Shown piece after piece: positions 53,487 through 62,586 of a DNA stretch of 64,000 bases (position 1 is the stretch's first letter; each line of letters opens with the position of its first letter). The stretch covers positions 248,001-312,000 of the forward strand of contig NZ_ANBM01000001.1 in assembly GCF_002100115.1 (NCBI RefSeq). Reading direction: 5' to 3'. The notes below the pieces were generated by a model, which ran no database searches, was not told the origin of the DNA, and saw nothing but the letters and a program-made list of their open reading frames with translations. Both the position numbers and the translations under genes were made by a program. This DNA is from Anaerovibrio sp. JC8 (GTDB taxonomy: Bacteria; Bacillota; Negativicutes; Selenomonadales; Selenomonadaceae).

Positions 53487-54878
53487 TTACTCATGTCGGG
53501 TGACTTCAAAGCGTTGTAATTTGACATTTTCATCCGGCGATATTCCGCCTTTGCGACGGGCTATGTCAATCTGTTCCTCCACAGTATCAATCCCTTCCAG
53601 ATCCGGCAGTAACAATCCTCTCCGATACCCATCCTCACTGGACACAATCACGCCATACCGCTTCACATCCAGTTGCTCAGGCCCCTCAATAGACTCAGGC
53701 TCCGACAATACATCCACATCGTATACCAAATCTTCAAGCTCATCCTCTGTTACCGCCGGAAAACGAGGGTCTGCGGTTCCTGCTGATACGGCATTAGCAA
53801 TTATCTCCGATGCCAGACTGTCCCTTACAGGTAATATGGTTCCTATACACCCCCGAAGCTGCCCTGCTTTTTTTATGGACACAAAGGCGCCTGCACGGGT
53901 ATTAAGCATTTCCTCAGGCAGTCCTTCTGGCACCTCTATTCTTTTATTATAACGGACATAGCTTTCCAGACTTTTACGGGCAAGGCGCAAATAAACATCT
54001 TCCTTTTCCCGCAGCTCTTCCATGGATTTTCTGTGATCCTCCACTGCCTGTTCACCGATGTTGCGTCTTTTGTTTTCTTCCTTAGGGATAAATCGTGCCA
54101 CTCCATAGCCCACACCAAAGGGTCCCTCACAGGATAACAGCTTGGCATCTACGTCAAGGCAATCGAAGGCCCCTGCCATTATCCAAAATGAACGCAAACC
54201 GCACTCTGCTGCCCCCTCTGCCAATTTGACCGGAGTAGTCAGCAATTCCAAAAAATCTCCTGTTGCAAAGCAATCTGCCATACGCTGGTCAAAAACCGGC
54301 CCCTCCTTGGCAAATCCATAAGGGCCATCGGCCTTCAGTTTATGGGATAAATCACCGCTGGCTACTATCATCATGCGACGATTCATAATATCCGCCGTTT
54401 CCCTGAGAAGGACTCCCAAGGTATAGTGATGAGTATTGGAAAGACCTGAAAGACCTATTCTCACAATTTTTCCTTTATATCCCGCCTTCTGGAGAAAATA
54501 TAGTGGAATCATTGTTCCATGATCCAACTCACTCCCCTGACGCCCCAATGTCCCCGCAGGAAGTTTTATTTCCTCGGCAGTCTTTGACACCTGCTGAACG
54601 AACTCCTCGTCATATTCCACATGAAAGGCCAACTCAGGATGTCCAAAATTGGCAAAGTTCCCCTCTGCCGAAGCCCCGGAGGAAATTTGCATATAATCTG
54701 CATACATGGTGGCATGGGGACTGGTAATAACCACCAAATCAGGATTATTTTCCACAACCCACTCCGCCACACTTTCATATGCCTCTATAGTATCGGATAT
54801 TTTCTTCTCCTCACCTCTGCCAATCTCCGGCAAAATAAGAGGTGGATGAGGAACAGCACAAGCTCCAAGAAAGGACAT
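53487..54878 (-). CDS. LigB-like dioxygenase domain fused to AMMECR1 (AmmeMemoRadiSam system A type), 463 aa
   Basis: Residues 1-265 are a class III extradiol dioxygenase/Memo-like fold (ACAVPHPPLILPEIGRG, LVVITSPHATMYAD, LDHGTMIPLYFL, IVASGDLSHKL). Residues 290-463 are an AMMECR1 domain (NTRAGAFVSIKKAGQLRGCIGTI with the LRGCIG signature, SAGTADPRFP, YRRGLLLPDLEGIDTVEEQI). In many anaerobes the fusion accompanies a radical SAM partner (AmmeMemoRadiSam); none is visible here. The chemistry is unknown. Confidence 0.88.
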   Translation of the reverse strand: MSFLGACAVPHPPLILPEIGRGEEKKISDTIEAYESVAEWVVENNPDLVVITSPHATMYADYMQISSGASAEGNFANFGHPELAFHVEYDEEFVQQVSKTAEEIKLPAGTLGRQGSELDHGTMIPLYFLQKAGYKGKIVRIGLSGLSNTHHYTLGVLLRETADIMNRRMMIVASGDLSHKLKADGPYGFAKEGPVFDQRMADCFATGDFLELLTTPVKLAEGAAECGLRSFWIMAGAFDCLDVDAKLLSCEGPFGVGYGVARFIPKEENKRRNIGEQAVEDHRKSMEELREKEDVYLRLARKSLESYVRYNKRIEVPEGLPEEMLNTRAGAFVSIKKAGQLRGCIGTILPVRDSLASEIIANAVSAGTADPRFPAVTEDELEDLVYDVDVLSEPESIEGPEQLDVKRYGVIVSSEDGYRRGLLLPDLEGIDTVEEQIDIARRKGGISPDENVKLQRFEVTRHE

Positions 54879-54973
54879 ACAAACACCTCCAGATTCATTC
54901 TCTATTGATTATTACGACAAAAACAGTGCTAATACCTTTATTTTTTATATTTAAAGATGGCAATTATACATAT

Positions 54974-55008
54974 AAAAAGACTGCCGTGTTGAAATCAACA
55001 CGACAGTC
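54974..55008 (-). terminator. Rho-independent terminator of the fumarase/fumarate reductase operon
   Basis: GACTGCCGTGTTG and CAACACGACAGTC pair over about 12 bases with an AAAT loop, followed on the minus strand by TTTTTATAT. It lies 24 bases after the frdB stop. Confidence 0.85.
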
Positions 55009-55031
55009 ATTTCTATTCAACAAATACCAAA

Positions 55032-55787
55032 TTACTTATTGAAAATGTTCTTAAGAGCCTGCTTATTCACATCGCGGTTCAGCTGTGCAAGATAAGTAGT
55101 CAGCTTAATGTTCTTAGGACAAACCTCTACGCAGTTCTGGGAGTTACCGCAGCTGGTGATACCGCCCTTACCCATAAGAGCCTCAAGACGCTTTTCCTTG
55201 TCGAACTTTCCAAGTGGATGGAGGTTGAACAGGTAAGCCTGTACGGAAGGAGAAGCACCGATGAAGTCGGACTGAGGTCCAACATTAGGGCAAGCCTCCA
55301 GGCAGCAACCGCAAGTCATGCAGTGAGAAATCTCATAAGCAGTGGTTGCAGTGTAAGGATTCTGGATAGGAGCATCCTTAACTTCCCAGGAGCCATCAAC
55401 CTCAACCCAAGCCTGTACGCGCTTGAGGGACTCGAACATTACGGAACGGTCAATGAGGAGGTCACGGATTACAGGGAATGTTCTTGCTGGCTGCAGACGG
55501 ATTGGCTGCTCCAGCTCATCGATCAGTGCGCAGCATGCCTGACGAGCACGACCGTTAATAACCATCATACAAGCGCCGCAAACCTTCTCCAGACAGTTGC
55601 ACTCCCAAACTACTGGAGCAACCTTCTTGCCATCAGTAGTTACAGGGTTCTTCTGGATTTCCATCAGGGAAGCTACTACATTCAGAGCAGGACGATATGG
55701 AATCTCGAACTCCTGAGTGTAAGGCTTGCTGGTAGGGCTATCCTGACGCTCAATAATAAACTTAACTGTTTTCTTCTGTTCTGCCAT
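55032..55787 (-). CDS. frdB: fumarate reductase iron-sulfur subunit, 251 aa
   Basis: Passes electrons from the cytochrome b subunit to the flavoprotein. The N-terminal plant-type 2Fe-2S ligands are in CNCLEKVCGACM and the later CC of RQACC. The C-terminal 4Fe-4S and 3Fe-4S clusters are in CMTCGCCLEACP and CGNSQNCVEVCPKNI. A long interval is kept between them, as in Wolinella-type enzymes. Last gene of the operon; 17 bases after frdA. Confidence 0.94.
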   Translation of the reverse strand: MAEQKKTVKFIIERQDSPTSKPYTQEFEIPYRPALNVVASLMEIQKNPVTTDGKKVAPVVWECNCLEKVCGACMMVINGRARQACCALIDELEQPIRLQPARTFPVIRDLLIDRSVMFESLKRVQAWVEVDGSWEVKDAPIQNPYTATTAYEISHCMTCGCCLEACPNVGPQSDFIGASPSVQAYLFNLHPLGKFDKEKRLEALMGKGGITSCGNSQNCVEVCPKNIKLTTYLAQLNRDVNKQALKNIFNK

Positions 55788-55804
55788 TCTATTTTATCCC
55801 CCTA

Positions 55805-57607
55805 TTACTCTTTCTTTGCAACAGCGTAGTTACGAGGACGTGCCTTAATGAGGGAGTGCTCGAACTCCTCATAAGTTACAACTGGCTCCTCAGTTGCTGC
55901 ATCAAAGCTTACAACGGATGTAAACATGAACTTCTCATCGTTACGAGGATAGAACTGCAACTCGCCATCCTTCTCGATGCGCTTGCCATTTTCATCCAGC
56001 ATAATCTTTGCATGTGCACCACGGGACTCATCACGGGAACGAGCAGACTTGGTGATAGCCATAGCGTAAATAATCATGTTACGGAGCTGACGAACGAACA
56101 TAGCCTCCTGGTTAGCCCAGTTGCCATGGTCAGTTACACCGATGTTCTCCCAACGCTTCAGGATTTCCTTCAGCTTGCCGAGACAGATATCCAGACCGTT
56201 GTTATCACGCTCGATGGATACATACTCGTACATGATCTCGCCCATTTCCTGATGGAGCTTATGAGCATTCTCAGGACCGTTCATCTGACGGATCTTGTCA
56301 TACTCATCCTGAACCTCCTTGCGTGCAGCCTCGATCTCAGCATCGGTAATCTCGCACAGCTTGGATACATTCTCCTTGGCCCACTTCATAGCCTCTGGAC
56401 CGGAAACGGTGCCGGAGTAAGCAGCGGACAGCAGAGAGTTAGCACCAAGACGGTTTGCACCGTGATACTGATGGTCGCACTCACCGGAAGCCATGAGGCC
56501 AGGAATGTTGGTGAAATGCTTTCTATCTACATAGATACCGCCCATGGAGTAATGAACGGAAGGGAAAATCTCCATTGGAACCTTACGAGGGTCCTTACCA
56601 ACGAACTCAGTGTAGATCTCGATGATACCGCCCAGCTTGCGCTCCAGATAATCTGCAGGAATGTGGGACAGATCGAGGTATACACGACGGTCATGGTTGA
56701 TACCAAGATCCATGTGTACGCAAACCTTGAAGATAGCACGGGATGCTACGTCACGAGGTACCAGGTTACCATAAGCAGGATACATATCCTCGAGGAAGTA
56801 CCAAGGCTTACCATCTCTGTAAACCCACACACGACCACCCTCACCGCGGCAAGCCTCGGACATCAGACGGTTCTTATCGGAGCCTGGGATAGCGGTTGGA
56901 TGAATCTGAATGAACTCAGGGTTAGCAATCTTTGCGCCCTGCTGATAAACTGCAGAAACTGCAGAACCATTACAAATAGTGGAAGCGGTGCAACGGCCAA
57001 ATACCTGACCAGGACCACCAGTTGCAAGAATAACAACATCAGACTTGAAAGCCTTGATTTCCATGGAGTTCATGCTCTGAGCAATGATACCACGGCAAAC
57101 GCCATTCTTATCCTTGAAAATCTTTACGAATTCCCAGAACTCGTACTTGGTTACGCCGCCCTTAACTTCCCAACGACGAACCTGCTCGTCAAGAGCATAG
57201 AGGAGCTGCTGACCAGTGGTGGAACCAGCAAAGCAAGTACGCTTATTCTTCTGGCCACCGAAGTTACGGAGGTCAAGAACGCCTTCTGGAGTGCGGGTGA
57301 AAGGTACACCCATACGATCGAACATTTTAATGAGCTTTGGAGCTGCCTCAACCATGCCCTTAACAGCCAGCTGGTCAGCCAGGAAGTCACCACCATATAC
57401 GGTGTCATCGAAATGCTCATAAATGGAATCGTGCTCACCCTTGGTATCCATGCAGGCATTAATACCGCCCTGTGCACAGAGGGAATGAGAACGCTTTACT
57501 GGGCAGTAAGAGAATAAATCTACTTCGCCGCCAGCCTCACAAATTTTAAGGGTAGCCATCAGACCTGATAAGCCGCCACCTACTACAATAATCTTATTTT
57601 TAGCCAC
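55805..57607 (-). CDS. frdA: fumarate reductase flavoprotein subunit, 600 aa
   Basis: Reduces fumarate to succinate, the last step of anaerobic succinate formation. FAD loop IIVVGGGLSGLMATLKI; RSHSLCAQGGINACMD with the His that binds FAD covalently; FIQIHPTAIPGSDKNRLMSEACRGEGGRVWV with active-site His and Arg; HYSMGGIYVD; LMASGECDHQYHGANRLGANSLL. A GTG start with AAGGAG 7 bases upstream. Length and order (C-A-B) match the diheme-cytochrome type found in epsilonproteobacteria and Negativicutes. It could also run as succinate dehydrogenase, but fermentation context favours reduction. Confidence 0.94.
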   Translation of the reverse strand: MAKNKIIVVGGGLSGLMATLKICEAGGEVDLFSYCPVKRSHSLCAQGGINACMDTKGEHDSIYEHFDDTVYGGDFLADQLAVKGMVEAAPKLIKMFDRMGVPFTRTPEGVLDLRNFGGQKNKRTCFAGSTTGQQLLYALDEQVRRWEVKGGVTKYEFWEFVKIFKDKNGVCRGIIAQSMNSMEIKAFKSDVVILATGGPGQVFGRCTASTICNGSAVSAVYQQGAKIANPEFIQIHPTAIPGSDKNRLMSEACRGEGGRVWVYRDGKPWYFLEDMYPAYGNLVPRDVASRAIFKVCVHMDLGINHDRRVYLDLSHIPADYLERKLGGIIEIYTEFVGKDPRKVPMEIFPSVHYSMGGIYVDRKHFTNIPGLMASGECDHQYHGANRLGANSLLSAAYSGTVSGPEAMKWAKENVSKLCEITDAEIEAARKEVQDEYDKIRQMNGPENAHKLHQEMGEIMYEYVSIERDNNGLDICLGKLKEILKRWENIGVTDHGNWANQEAMFVRQLRNMIIYAMAITKSARSRDESRGAHAKIMLDENGKRIEKDGELQFYPRNDEKFMFTSVVSFDAATEEPVVTYEEFEHSLIKARPRNYAVAKKE

Positions 57608-57659
57608 GTAGGTTCTCTCCTTATAAATAAATCTTTACTACTACGACACTCTTACTCTA

Positions 57660-58280
57660 TTACATGAAGTAAGAAGACATGAATGCCAAAGTGAACAGGC
57701 ACATGAGCACGCACAGGCCCATGGCAGCCTTGTCAACCACACACTGGGAACGAGGTCCCTTGGTGATACCCCAAGTCATGCAGAAGGTAGTGATACCATT
57801 GCAGAAATGGAAGATTGCAGCAAACATACCGAGAGCGTACAGAGCAAATACAACTGGGTTAGCCAGAGTGGACTGAACCAAAGCATAGCTGATGTGCTCA
57901 CCCATAATGCCCTTGGTGTAAATACGAAGGTAACCAACATGCCAGATGAGGAATACTACCATGTACCAAGCAGTCCATCTCTGGAGGGCGAACTTCCAGT
58001 TACGGGAATAACCGTAGTCGCTAGGGTTGTTGTTAGCCTGCAAAGCAATGTAGATACCGTAGATACCATGGAACAGAATAGGTACAGCGTACAAGCAAAT
58101 CTCAATGCCAAGGAAAATTGGCTGAGGTATCTGCTCCATCATTGCCAAGCCGTTGTTGAACACCTCAGGGCCACCCATTGCTGATGCATTTGTAAGCAAA
58201 TGCTCAATCAGCACACCGCCGAGCAGTACAAGTCCGCACAGGGAATGCAGTCGACGAAGATAAAAAGATACGTTAATCAT
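57660..58280 (-). CDS. frdC: fumarate reductase cytochrome b subunit, about 206 aa
   Basis: Five membrane helices with His in LHSLCG, IEHLL, LFHGIYG, IWHVGYL and IFHFCNG: more than the four needed for two haems b, as in Wolinella FrdC. It takes electrons from menaquinol. AGGAGG lies 7 bases before ATG 58280, so the frame's GTG at 58307 is not the start. It follows the fumarase genes in the same operon. Confidence 0.9.
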   Translation of the reverse strand: MINVSFYLRRLHSLCGLVLLGGVLIEHLLTNASAMGGPEVFNNGLAMMEQIPQPIFLGIEICLYAVPILFHGIYGIYIALQANNNPSDYGYSRNWKFALQRWTAWYMVVFLIWHVGYLRIYTKGIMGEHISYALVQSTLANPVVFALYALGMFAAIFHFCNGITTFCMTWGITKGPRSQCVVDKAAMGLCVLMCLFTLAFMSSYFM

Positions 58281-58327
58281 TCTTGACCTCCTAAAATTTT
58301 CTTTCACACAGGAAAGTATTTATGTAA

Positions 58328-58885
58328 TTATAACTTACGATATGGTTTCTGACCAATCTCGTAATAGTCATTACCCTCAGAATCGATAACCACGATTGCA
58401 GGGAAATCTACAACCTCAAGAGCTGCAAGAGCCTCTGGGCCCAGCTCAGGGTAAGCAATAACGGTGTACTTTTTAACGGACTTTGCAATGAGGGCAGCAG
58501 CACCGCCAACAGCAGCGAAGTAAGTAACGCCGTTCTTCTTCATGGATTCAACCACCTCTGGGGCACGGGAGCCCTTGCCAATCATACCCTTGATACCCTG
58601 CTCAAGCATGGTAGGGGTATAAGCATCCATACGACCAGCAGTAGTAGGACCGCAGGAGCCGATTGGGTCCCCTGGCTTAGCAGGTGTAGGACCAAGATAG
58701 TAAACGATCTGATTGTTCCAGTCGATTGGCAGCTTCTCGCCACGAGCCAGAGCCTCAGTCATAACCTTGTGTGCAGCATCACGGGCACTGTAGATAGTAC
58801 CGGTAATAAGCACGCTGTCGCCAGCGCGGAGCTTGCGGGAATCCTCTTCTTTAAGAGGAGTAGTTATACGAATTGTCTCAGCCAT
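58328..58885 (-). CDS. class I fumarate hydratase, beta subunit (C-terminal type), 185 aa
   Basis: Hydro-lyase beta domain: LRAGDSVLITGTIYSARDAAHK, QIVYYLGPTPAKPGDPIGSCGPTTAGRMD and the late GGAAALIAKSVKKYTVIAYPELGPEAL. It works with the alpha subunit to turn malate into fumarate. AGGAGG precedes ATG 58885. 17 bases after the alpha subunit gene. Confidence 0.93.
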   Translation of the reverse strand: MAETIRITTPLKEEDSRKLRAGDSVLITGTIYSARDAAHKVMTEALARGEKLPIDWNNQIVYYLGPTPAKPGDPIGSCGPTTAGRMDAYTPTMLEQGIKGMIGKGSRAPEVVESMKKNGVTYFAAVGGAAALIAKSVKKYTVIAYPELGPEALAALEVVDFPAIVVIDSEGNDYYEIGQKPYRKL

Positions 58886-58902
58886 TATATAAACCTCCTA
58901 TA

Positions 58903-59745
58903 TTAAAGAACACGATGGGAATGACGGCAAGCATGGCAGCAGATGGTAACTGCTACTGGCAGGCCGGCAATATGAGTAGGACCCCACTCGATGTTTACAG
59001 CCAAAGCGGAAGTAGTACCGCCAAGCTGAGGACCGATACCGGTCTTGTTAATAAGGCCGAGGAGCTCGTTCTCCAGTGCTGCATAATCAGGATGAGCATT
59101 GCGCTCAGTGATTTTACGCATGAGAGCGCGCTTGGAAAGATAAGCAGCCTGATCCATGGTACCACCAATACCAACACCAACTACCATTGGTGGGCATGGG
59201 TTGCAGCTTGCATGCTGAATAATGTCAAGAACGGCCTTCTTAACACCTTCAACACCATCCGCAGGAACCAGCATCTTGATGCCGCCCTTGTTCTCGGAAC
59301 CAAAGCCCTTGCAGGTCAGCTCAATCTTAAGCTGATCACCTGGAACAATCTTGGTATAAATAATAGCCGGAGTGTTGTTCTGAGTATTCTTGCGGTCGAA
59401 TAAAGGCTCAGCAACAACGGACTTACGGAGATAACCCTCAGTGTAGCCCTTGGCAACGCCAGCGTTAATAGCTTCTGTCAGATCGCCACCTTCGATATGA
59501 AGATCCTGACCTACTTCCAGGAAAATAATGGTCATACCAGTATCCTGGCAGATAGGACGATCTTCAGCTCTAGCAATCTCAGAGTTGCGAATGATCTGGT
59601 CAAGAACAACCTGACCAACTGGAGACTCTTCAGTCTCACGGCCCTTCTTAAGAGCTTCATACACGTCCTGAGGTAAATAGTAGGCAGCTTCCTTGCACAT
59701 CTGCGCTACTTCTGCTGTGATCTGTTCAACATTGATCGTACGCAA
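58903..59745 (-). CDS. class I fumarate hydratase, alpha subunit, 280 aa
   Basis: Carries the oxygen-sensitive 4Fe-4S cluster. Ligand region PICQDTGMTIIFLEVGQ, then GFGSENKGGIKML, PCPPMVVGVGIGGTMDQAA and a C-terminal Cys (ICCHACRHSHRVL). The start is TTG 59745, with GGGAGGG 6-7 bases upstream. First gene of the fumarase-fumarate reductase operon, so malate to succinate is encoded in one transcript. Confidence 0.93.
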   Translation of the reverse strand: MRTINVEQITAEVAQMCKEAAYYLPQDVYEALKKGRETEESPVGQVVLDQIIRNSEIARAEDRPICQDTGMTIIFLEVGQDLHIEGGDLTEAINAGVAKGYTEGYLRKSVVAEPLFDRKNTQNNTPAIIYTKIVPGDQLKIELTCKGFGSENKGGIKMLVPADGVEGVKKAVLDIIQHASCNPCPPMVVGVGIGGTMDQAAYLSKRALMRKITERNAHPDYAALENELLGLINKTGIGPQLGGTTSALAVNIEWGPTHIAGLPVAVTICCHACRHSHRVL

Positions 59746-59791
59746 ATTAAACCCTCCCTAAAATAAAAAATTACACTCGCATACATATCTT

Positions 59792-59820
59792 ATATTATCA
59801 CACTTTAAATATGCTTTCAA
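59792..59820 (-). promoter_or_regulatory. probable sigma-A promoter of the fumarase/fumarate reductase operon
   Basis: TTGAAA (59820-59815) and TAATAT (59797-59792) on the minus strand with a 17-base spacer; the TTG start codon is about 47 bases downstream. The rest of the 216-base gap up to rph shows nothing else. Confidence 0.6.
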
Positions 59821-59961
59821 GCCAATAACCACAAGGGTTTACCCCCAAAAAAGTGAATGGCATTCGTAATTTTCTTCCGATTGTCTGACAATTCAGTGAT
59901 AATCAGTGTTTATAGAATATGCACCCCATCATTAGTGTTTTATTACAAGCCAAAAACTTTT

Positions 59962-60705
59962 TTATTCCCGGCCCACCTTCCACACCAAATCATGCCCAAG
60001 AATGTCCTTTTCATAGGAAATCAGCTCGTCGGTGCCCTTTTCTGCCAGCTCCAGCAGCTTGTCCATTTCCTCACGGCTGAAAGGTCTCCCCTCGCCGGTT
60101 CCCTGGACCTCCACAAACTGGCCCATACCGGTGCGAACCACGTTCATATCCACAATGCAGCTGGAGTCCTCTTCATAATTCAAGTCAAGCACTGGCTCAC
60201 CCTCAGCATTAATGCCCACACTAATAGCAGACAGAAAATCCTTTACCGGAAATGGCTTGGTTCCATCATAAATGGTGGCACAGGCCTCCACCACCGCAAT
60301 AAATGCGCCGGTTATGGAGGCAGTACGGGTACCGCCATCAGCCTGGATAACATCACAGTCAACAGTGAGTGTTCTTTCCCCCAAAGCCTTCAAATCCATT
60401 ACAGAACGCAGGCTACGGCCAATAAGTCGCTGAATCTCCTGGGTGCGGCCGGTCTGTCTCCCTCTGGCAGCCTCTCTGGAGGTACGGGTATTGGTAGCAC
60501 TTGGCAGCAGAGAATATTCAGCAGTGAGCCACCCCTCACCAGTTCCCTTTAAAAAGCTGGGCACACGATCCTCAATGGTGGCGGCACAAATCACCTTTGT
60601 ATTGCCCATTTCAATAAGCACGGAGCCGGCGGGATGAATCTGAAAATGTCGGCTTATATCATATTTGCGAAGCTGGTCATTCTTGCGGCCATCTTTTCTT
60701 TCCAT
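59962..60705 (-). CDS. rph: RNase PH, 247 aa
   Basis: Phosphorolytic 3' trimming of tRNA. Full family pattern: [74 protein letters not shown] and the late [17 protein letters not shown]. Good AAGGAGG upstream. No rdgB fusion, although such pairs are common; the next minus-strand gene is the fumarase operon after a gap. Confidence 0.95.
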   Translation of the reverse strand: MERKDGRKNDQLRKYDISRHFQIHPAGSVLIEMGNTKVICAATIEDRVPSFLKGTGEGWLTAEYSLLPSATNTRTSREAARGRQTGRTQEIQRLIGRSLRSVMDLKALGERTLTVDCDVIQADGGTRTASITGAFIAVVEACATIYDGTKPFPVKDFLSAISVGINAEGEPVLDLNYEEDSSCIVDMNVVRTGMGQFVEVQGTGEGRPFSREEMDKLLELAEKGTDELISYEKDILGHDLVWKVGRE

Positions 60706-60716
60706 TATTTTTCCTC

Positions 60717-60753
60717 CTTAAAAAAATCCCCGCCACCTATGCTGGCGACGGGG
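60717..60753 (-). terminator. Rho-independent terminator between the CofE-like gene and rph
   Basis: CCCCGTCGCC and GGTGGCGGGG form a 10-base GC-rich stem around AGCATA, then A and seven T on the minus strand. It lies 11 bases after the CofE-like stop and just before the rph ribosome site, so rph has some other promoter or relies on read-through. Confidence 0.85.
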
Positions 60754-60763
60754 CACAAAAATC

Positions 60764-61432
60764 TTAGCTGTTCTGTTCCTGATACTGTCTGAAGTTCTTG
60801 ATAATAACGATTGGGGTCTTCTGGGAAGCGTTACCAAAAGGATTATCAATAAGCAGGTTTGCGGCCATAAGACCATTAAGGCCCTTGGACTCACCAACCA
60901 CACGGGAACGCTTCAAATCATTTACGTCCGCAATAAGACCGCCGAAGCAGCCCAAACGCTCCTTCAGTTGCTCAACCACCTTGTCAGGGTCCTTTGGACC
61001 GTAAACAATATGCTTGTCAAATGGTGGCATGGTACCGGTAACATCATCAATCAGGGCAGTCTGCTCGCCACCCCACTTGTAAAACAGGCCTTTTAAGCCC
61101 ACAATTTTTCCCAAAAAGCCAACAAAAAGAGCTGCGGCCACCCGCCATTTGCCCTCCACATCCATCAAGGACTGCATGCCGTGTGGGGTGGCCAAGGAGC
61201 CATAATCAGGGATAAACCGGCAACAAAACTTTGCCACCTTGGTAATTTTCAATTCCTCAGGACGCACGGCCCGGCCCTGAGTAATGGCCACAACACTTTC
61301 CGCCACGGAAATAACATCATCAGGACCAATCTTGTCCTTGGTATAACGCTCTACTGTATCAATAATGTCATCCTTATCAGTAAGAATTCTGGTAGGGATT
61401 GGAATCAGTTCAATTTTTGCATCATTACTCAT
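60764..61432 (-). CDS. CofE-like (F420-0:glutamate ligase family) protein, 222 aa
   Basis: Contains [50 protein letters not shown] and a [18 protein letters not shown] stretch typical of the CofE fold. In methanogens and actinobacteria CofE adds glutamate to F420. No other F420 gene is visible, and Negativicutes are not known F420 producers, so a different ligase substrate is likely. About 15 bases separate it from the upstream gene of unknown function; they are probably co-transcribed. Confidence 0.75.
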   Translation of the reverse strand: MSNDAKIELIPIPTRILTDKDDIIDTVERYTKDKIGPDDVISVAESVVAITQGRAVRPEELKITKVAKFCCRFIPDYGSLATPHGMQSLMDVEGKWRVAAALFVGFLGKIVGLKGLFYKWGGEQTALIDDVTGTMPPFDKHIVYGPKDPDKVVEQLKERLGCFGGLIADVNDLKRSRVVGESKGLNGLMAANLLIDNPFGNASQKTPIVIIKNFRQYQEQNS

Positions 61433-61446
61433 ATCAAATGCCCTCC

Positions 61447-62007
61447 TTATGCTTCAACCAGTTCAGTACCAGCGATTTTGGCGATTTCCGCTGCCGATAC
61501 CCCGATACGAACCTGACGGTAATGAGCCTCCATGCGGCCAGCTTCCAACCAAATAATCAGGAAATTGAAGTCAGGCATCTTGGAAATGGCTTCCTTAATT
61601 GTCATGCCATGACGGGCAATGAGCTTAATCTGGGCCTTAATGGTAGCGCGGTCAAGATCCTTTCCATATCCCTTCCGCTGAATGATATAAGCCTCGAAAT
61701 AATCATCCTCACGGGGAGCGGACAGGAGCTCCCCATGCCCTCTTGTTTCAACGCCATCATACTGCTCATAAGGGAGCTGTGGGCGAACAAAGCAGTCCAT
61801 CAATACGCCACACTGCTTGCCTTCATTTACAAATTCAATATTGGTGCTGAAGGTCAGACTATCCTCAGTCTGCTCATCCACCTCAAAAGCACTGCGGCTG
61901 TCCACCTTGGCAATGATATTCTCCACGCCCATTTGACAGAAATATACCTTCACCAAAATCACCGACAAAGCCACAACAGCTATAATACACAATAAAACGG
62001 TTTCCAT
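61447..62007 (-). CDS. membrane-anchored protein of unknown function, 186 aa
   Basis: Not recognised. One N-terminal membrane helix ([20 protein letters not shown]), then a soluble domain rich in beta strands ([39 protein letters not shown]), then a helical end with [22 protein letters not shown]. The anchored domain probably faces the cytoplasm or periplasm; topology is not clear. It lies between the thioesterase and CofE-like genes on the same strand. Confidence 0.7.
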   Translation of the reverse strand: METVLLCIIAVVALSVILVKVYFCQMGVENIIAKVDSRSAFEVDEQTEDSLTFSTNIEFVNEGKQCGVLMDCFVRPQLPYEQYDGVETRGHGELLSAPREDDYFEAYIIQRKGYGKDLDRATIKAQIKLIARHGMTIKEAISKMPDFNFLIIWLEAGRMEAHYRQVRIGVSAAEIAKIAGTELVEA

Positions 62008-62042
62008 AAATATACCTCCAAAGTTGCTAATGCTATTCCTTA

Positions 62043-62468
62043 TCAGTCCAGCATTGCTTTCAATTTGTTATAGTAATCCTCCGGCAAACGGGTAATTTTA
62101 CCAGTTTCCATGGAAGTAAATACATTCTGGGTCCTGCCAGTTACCAGCAAGGTATTATCGGTCGCCCGCAAAATACGGTAGGTAAAGGCCATCTTTGCCT
62201 TGGTCAGAGCCTCCGGTGCTGTCTCAATAATCAGTTCATCGTCAAATTTAGCTGAATTGACATACTTGGCACTGACCTCAGTAATTGGGAAAACATAGCC
62301 GTCAGCCATAAGCTGATTAAGAGTTATCCCAGCTTCCCGCAGAAATTCCACCCGGCCGATTTCAAACCATCTGATGTAGTTGGAATGATGAACAACAGCC
62401 ATGGCGTCCGTGTCATAAAAGTTTACCTTGTGACGTATAGTGGTAACCACTTCATACATCTCCTTCAC
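62043..62468 (-). CDS. 4HBT/YbgC-type acyl-CoA thioesterase, 141 aa
   Basis: Hotdog fold: VNFYDTDAMAVVHHSNYIRWFEIGRVEFLREAGI carries the catalytic Asp (FYDTD) and the HHSNY helix of the 4-hydroxybenzoyl-CoA/YbgC family. The rest (FDDELIIETAPEAL, MAFTYRILRATDNTLLVTGRT) fits. The length is typical. Substrate unknown. 36 bases before the membrane-anchored protein gene. Confidence 0.87.
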   Translation of the reverse strand: MKEMYEVVTTIRHKVNFYDTDAMAVVHHSNYIRWFEIGRVEFLREAGITLNQLMADGYVFPITEVSAKYVNSAKFDDELIIETAPEALTKAKMAFTYRILRATDNTLLVTGRTQNVFTSMETGKITRLPEDYYNKLKAMLD

Positions 62469-62525
62469 TTTCTTTATTCTTCCTTCAAACTAATTAAGAA
62501 TAAATCAATACGAATTTAATGTCAA

Positions 62526-62570
62526 GAAAAAAGGATGTACCAAAAGGGATTTCTTCCCTTGGCACATCCT
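62526..62570 (-). terminator. Rho-independent terminator of nhaC
   Basis: AGGATGTGCCAAGGGA and TCCCTTTTGGTACATCCT pair (with one bulge) around AGAAA. On the minus strand the stem is followed by TTTTTT. It lies 17 bases after the nhaC stop. Confidence 0.85.
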
Positions 62571-62586
62571 GTAATTTTATGATTTT

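Noticed and set aside
55856-57517. 553-codon plus-strand frame opposite frdA
   Set aside because: It lies entirely antisense to a clear, motif-complete frdA. High-GC third-position bias of frdA opens the antisense frame. No ribosome site or family signature.
61399-61995. 198-codon plus-strand frame opposite the membrane-anchored unknown protein
   Set aside because: The minus-strand gene has a proper operon position and membrane anchor. The plus frame shows no start signal.
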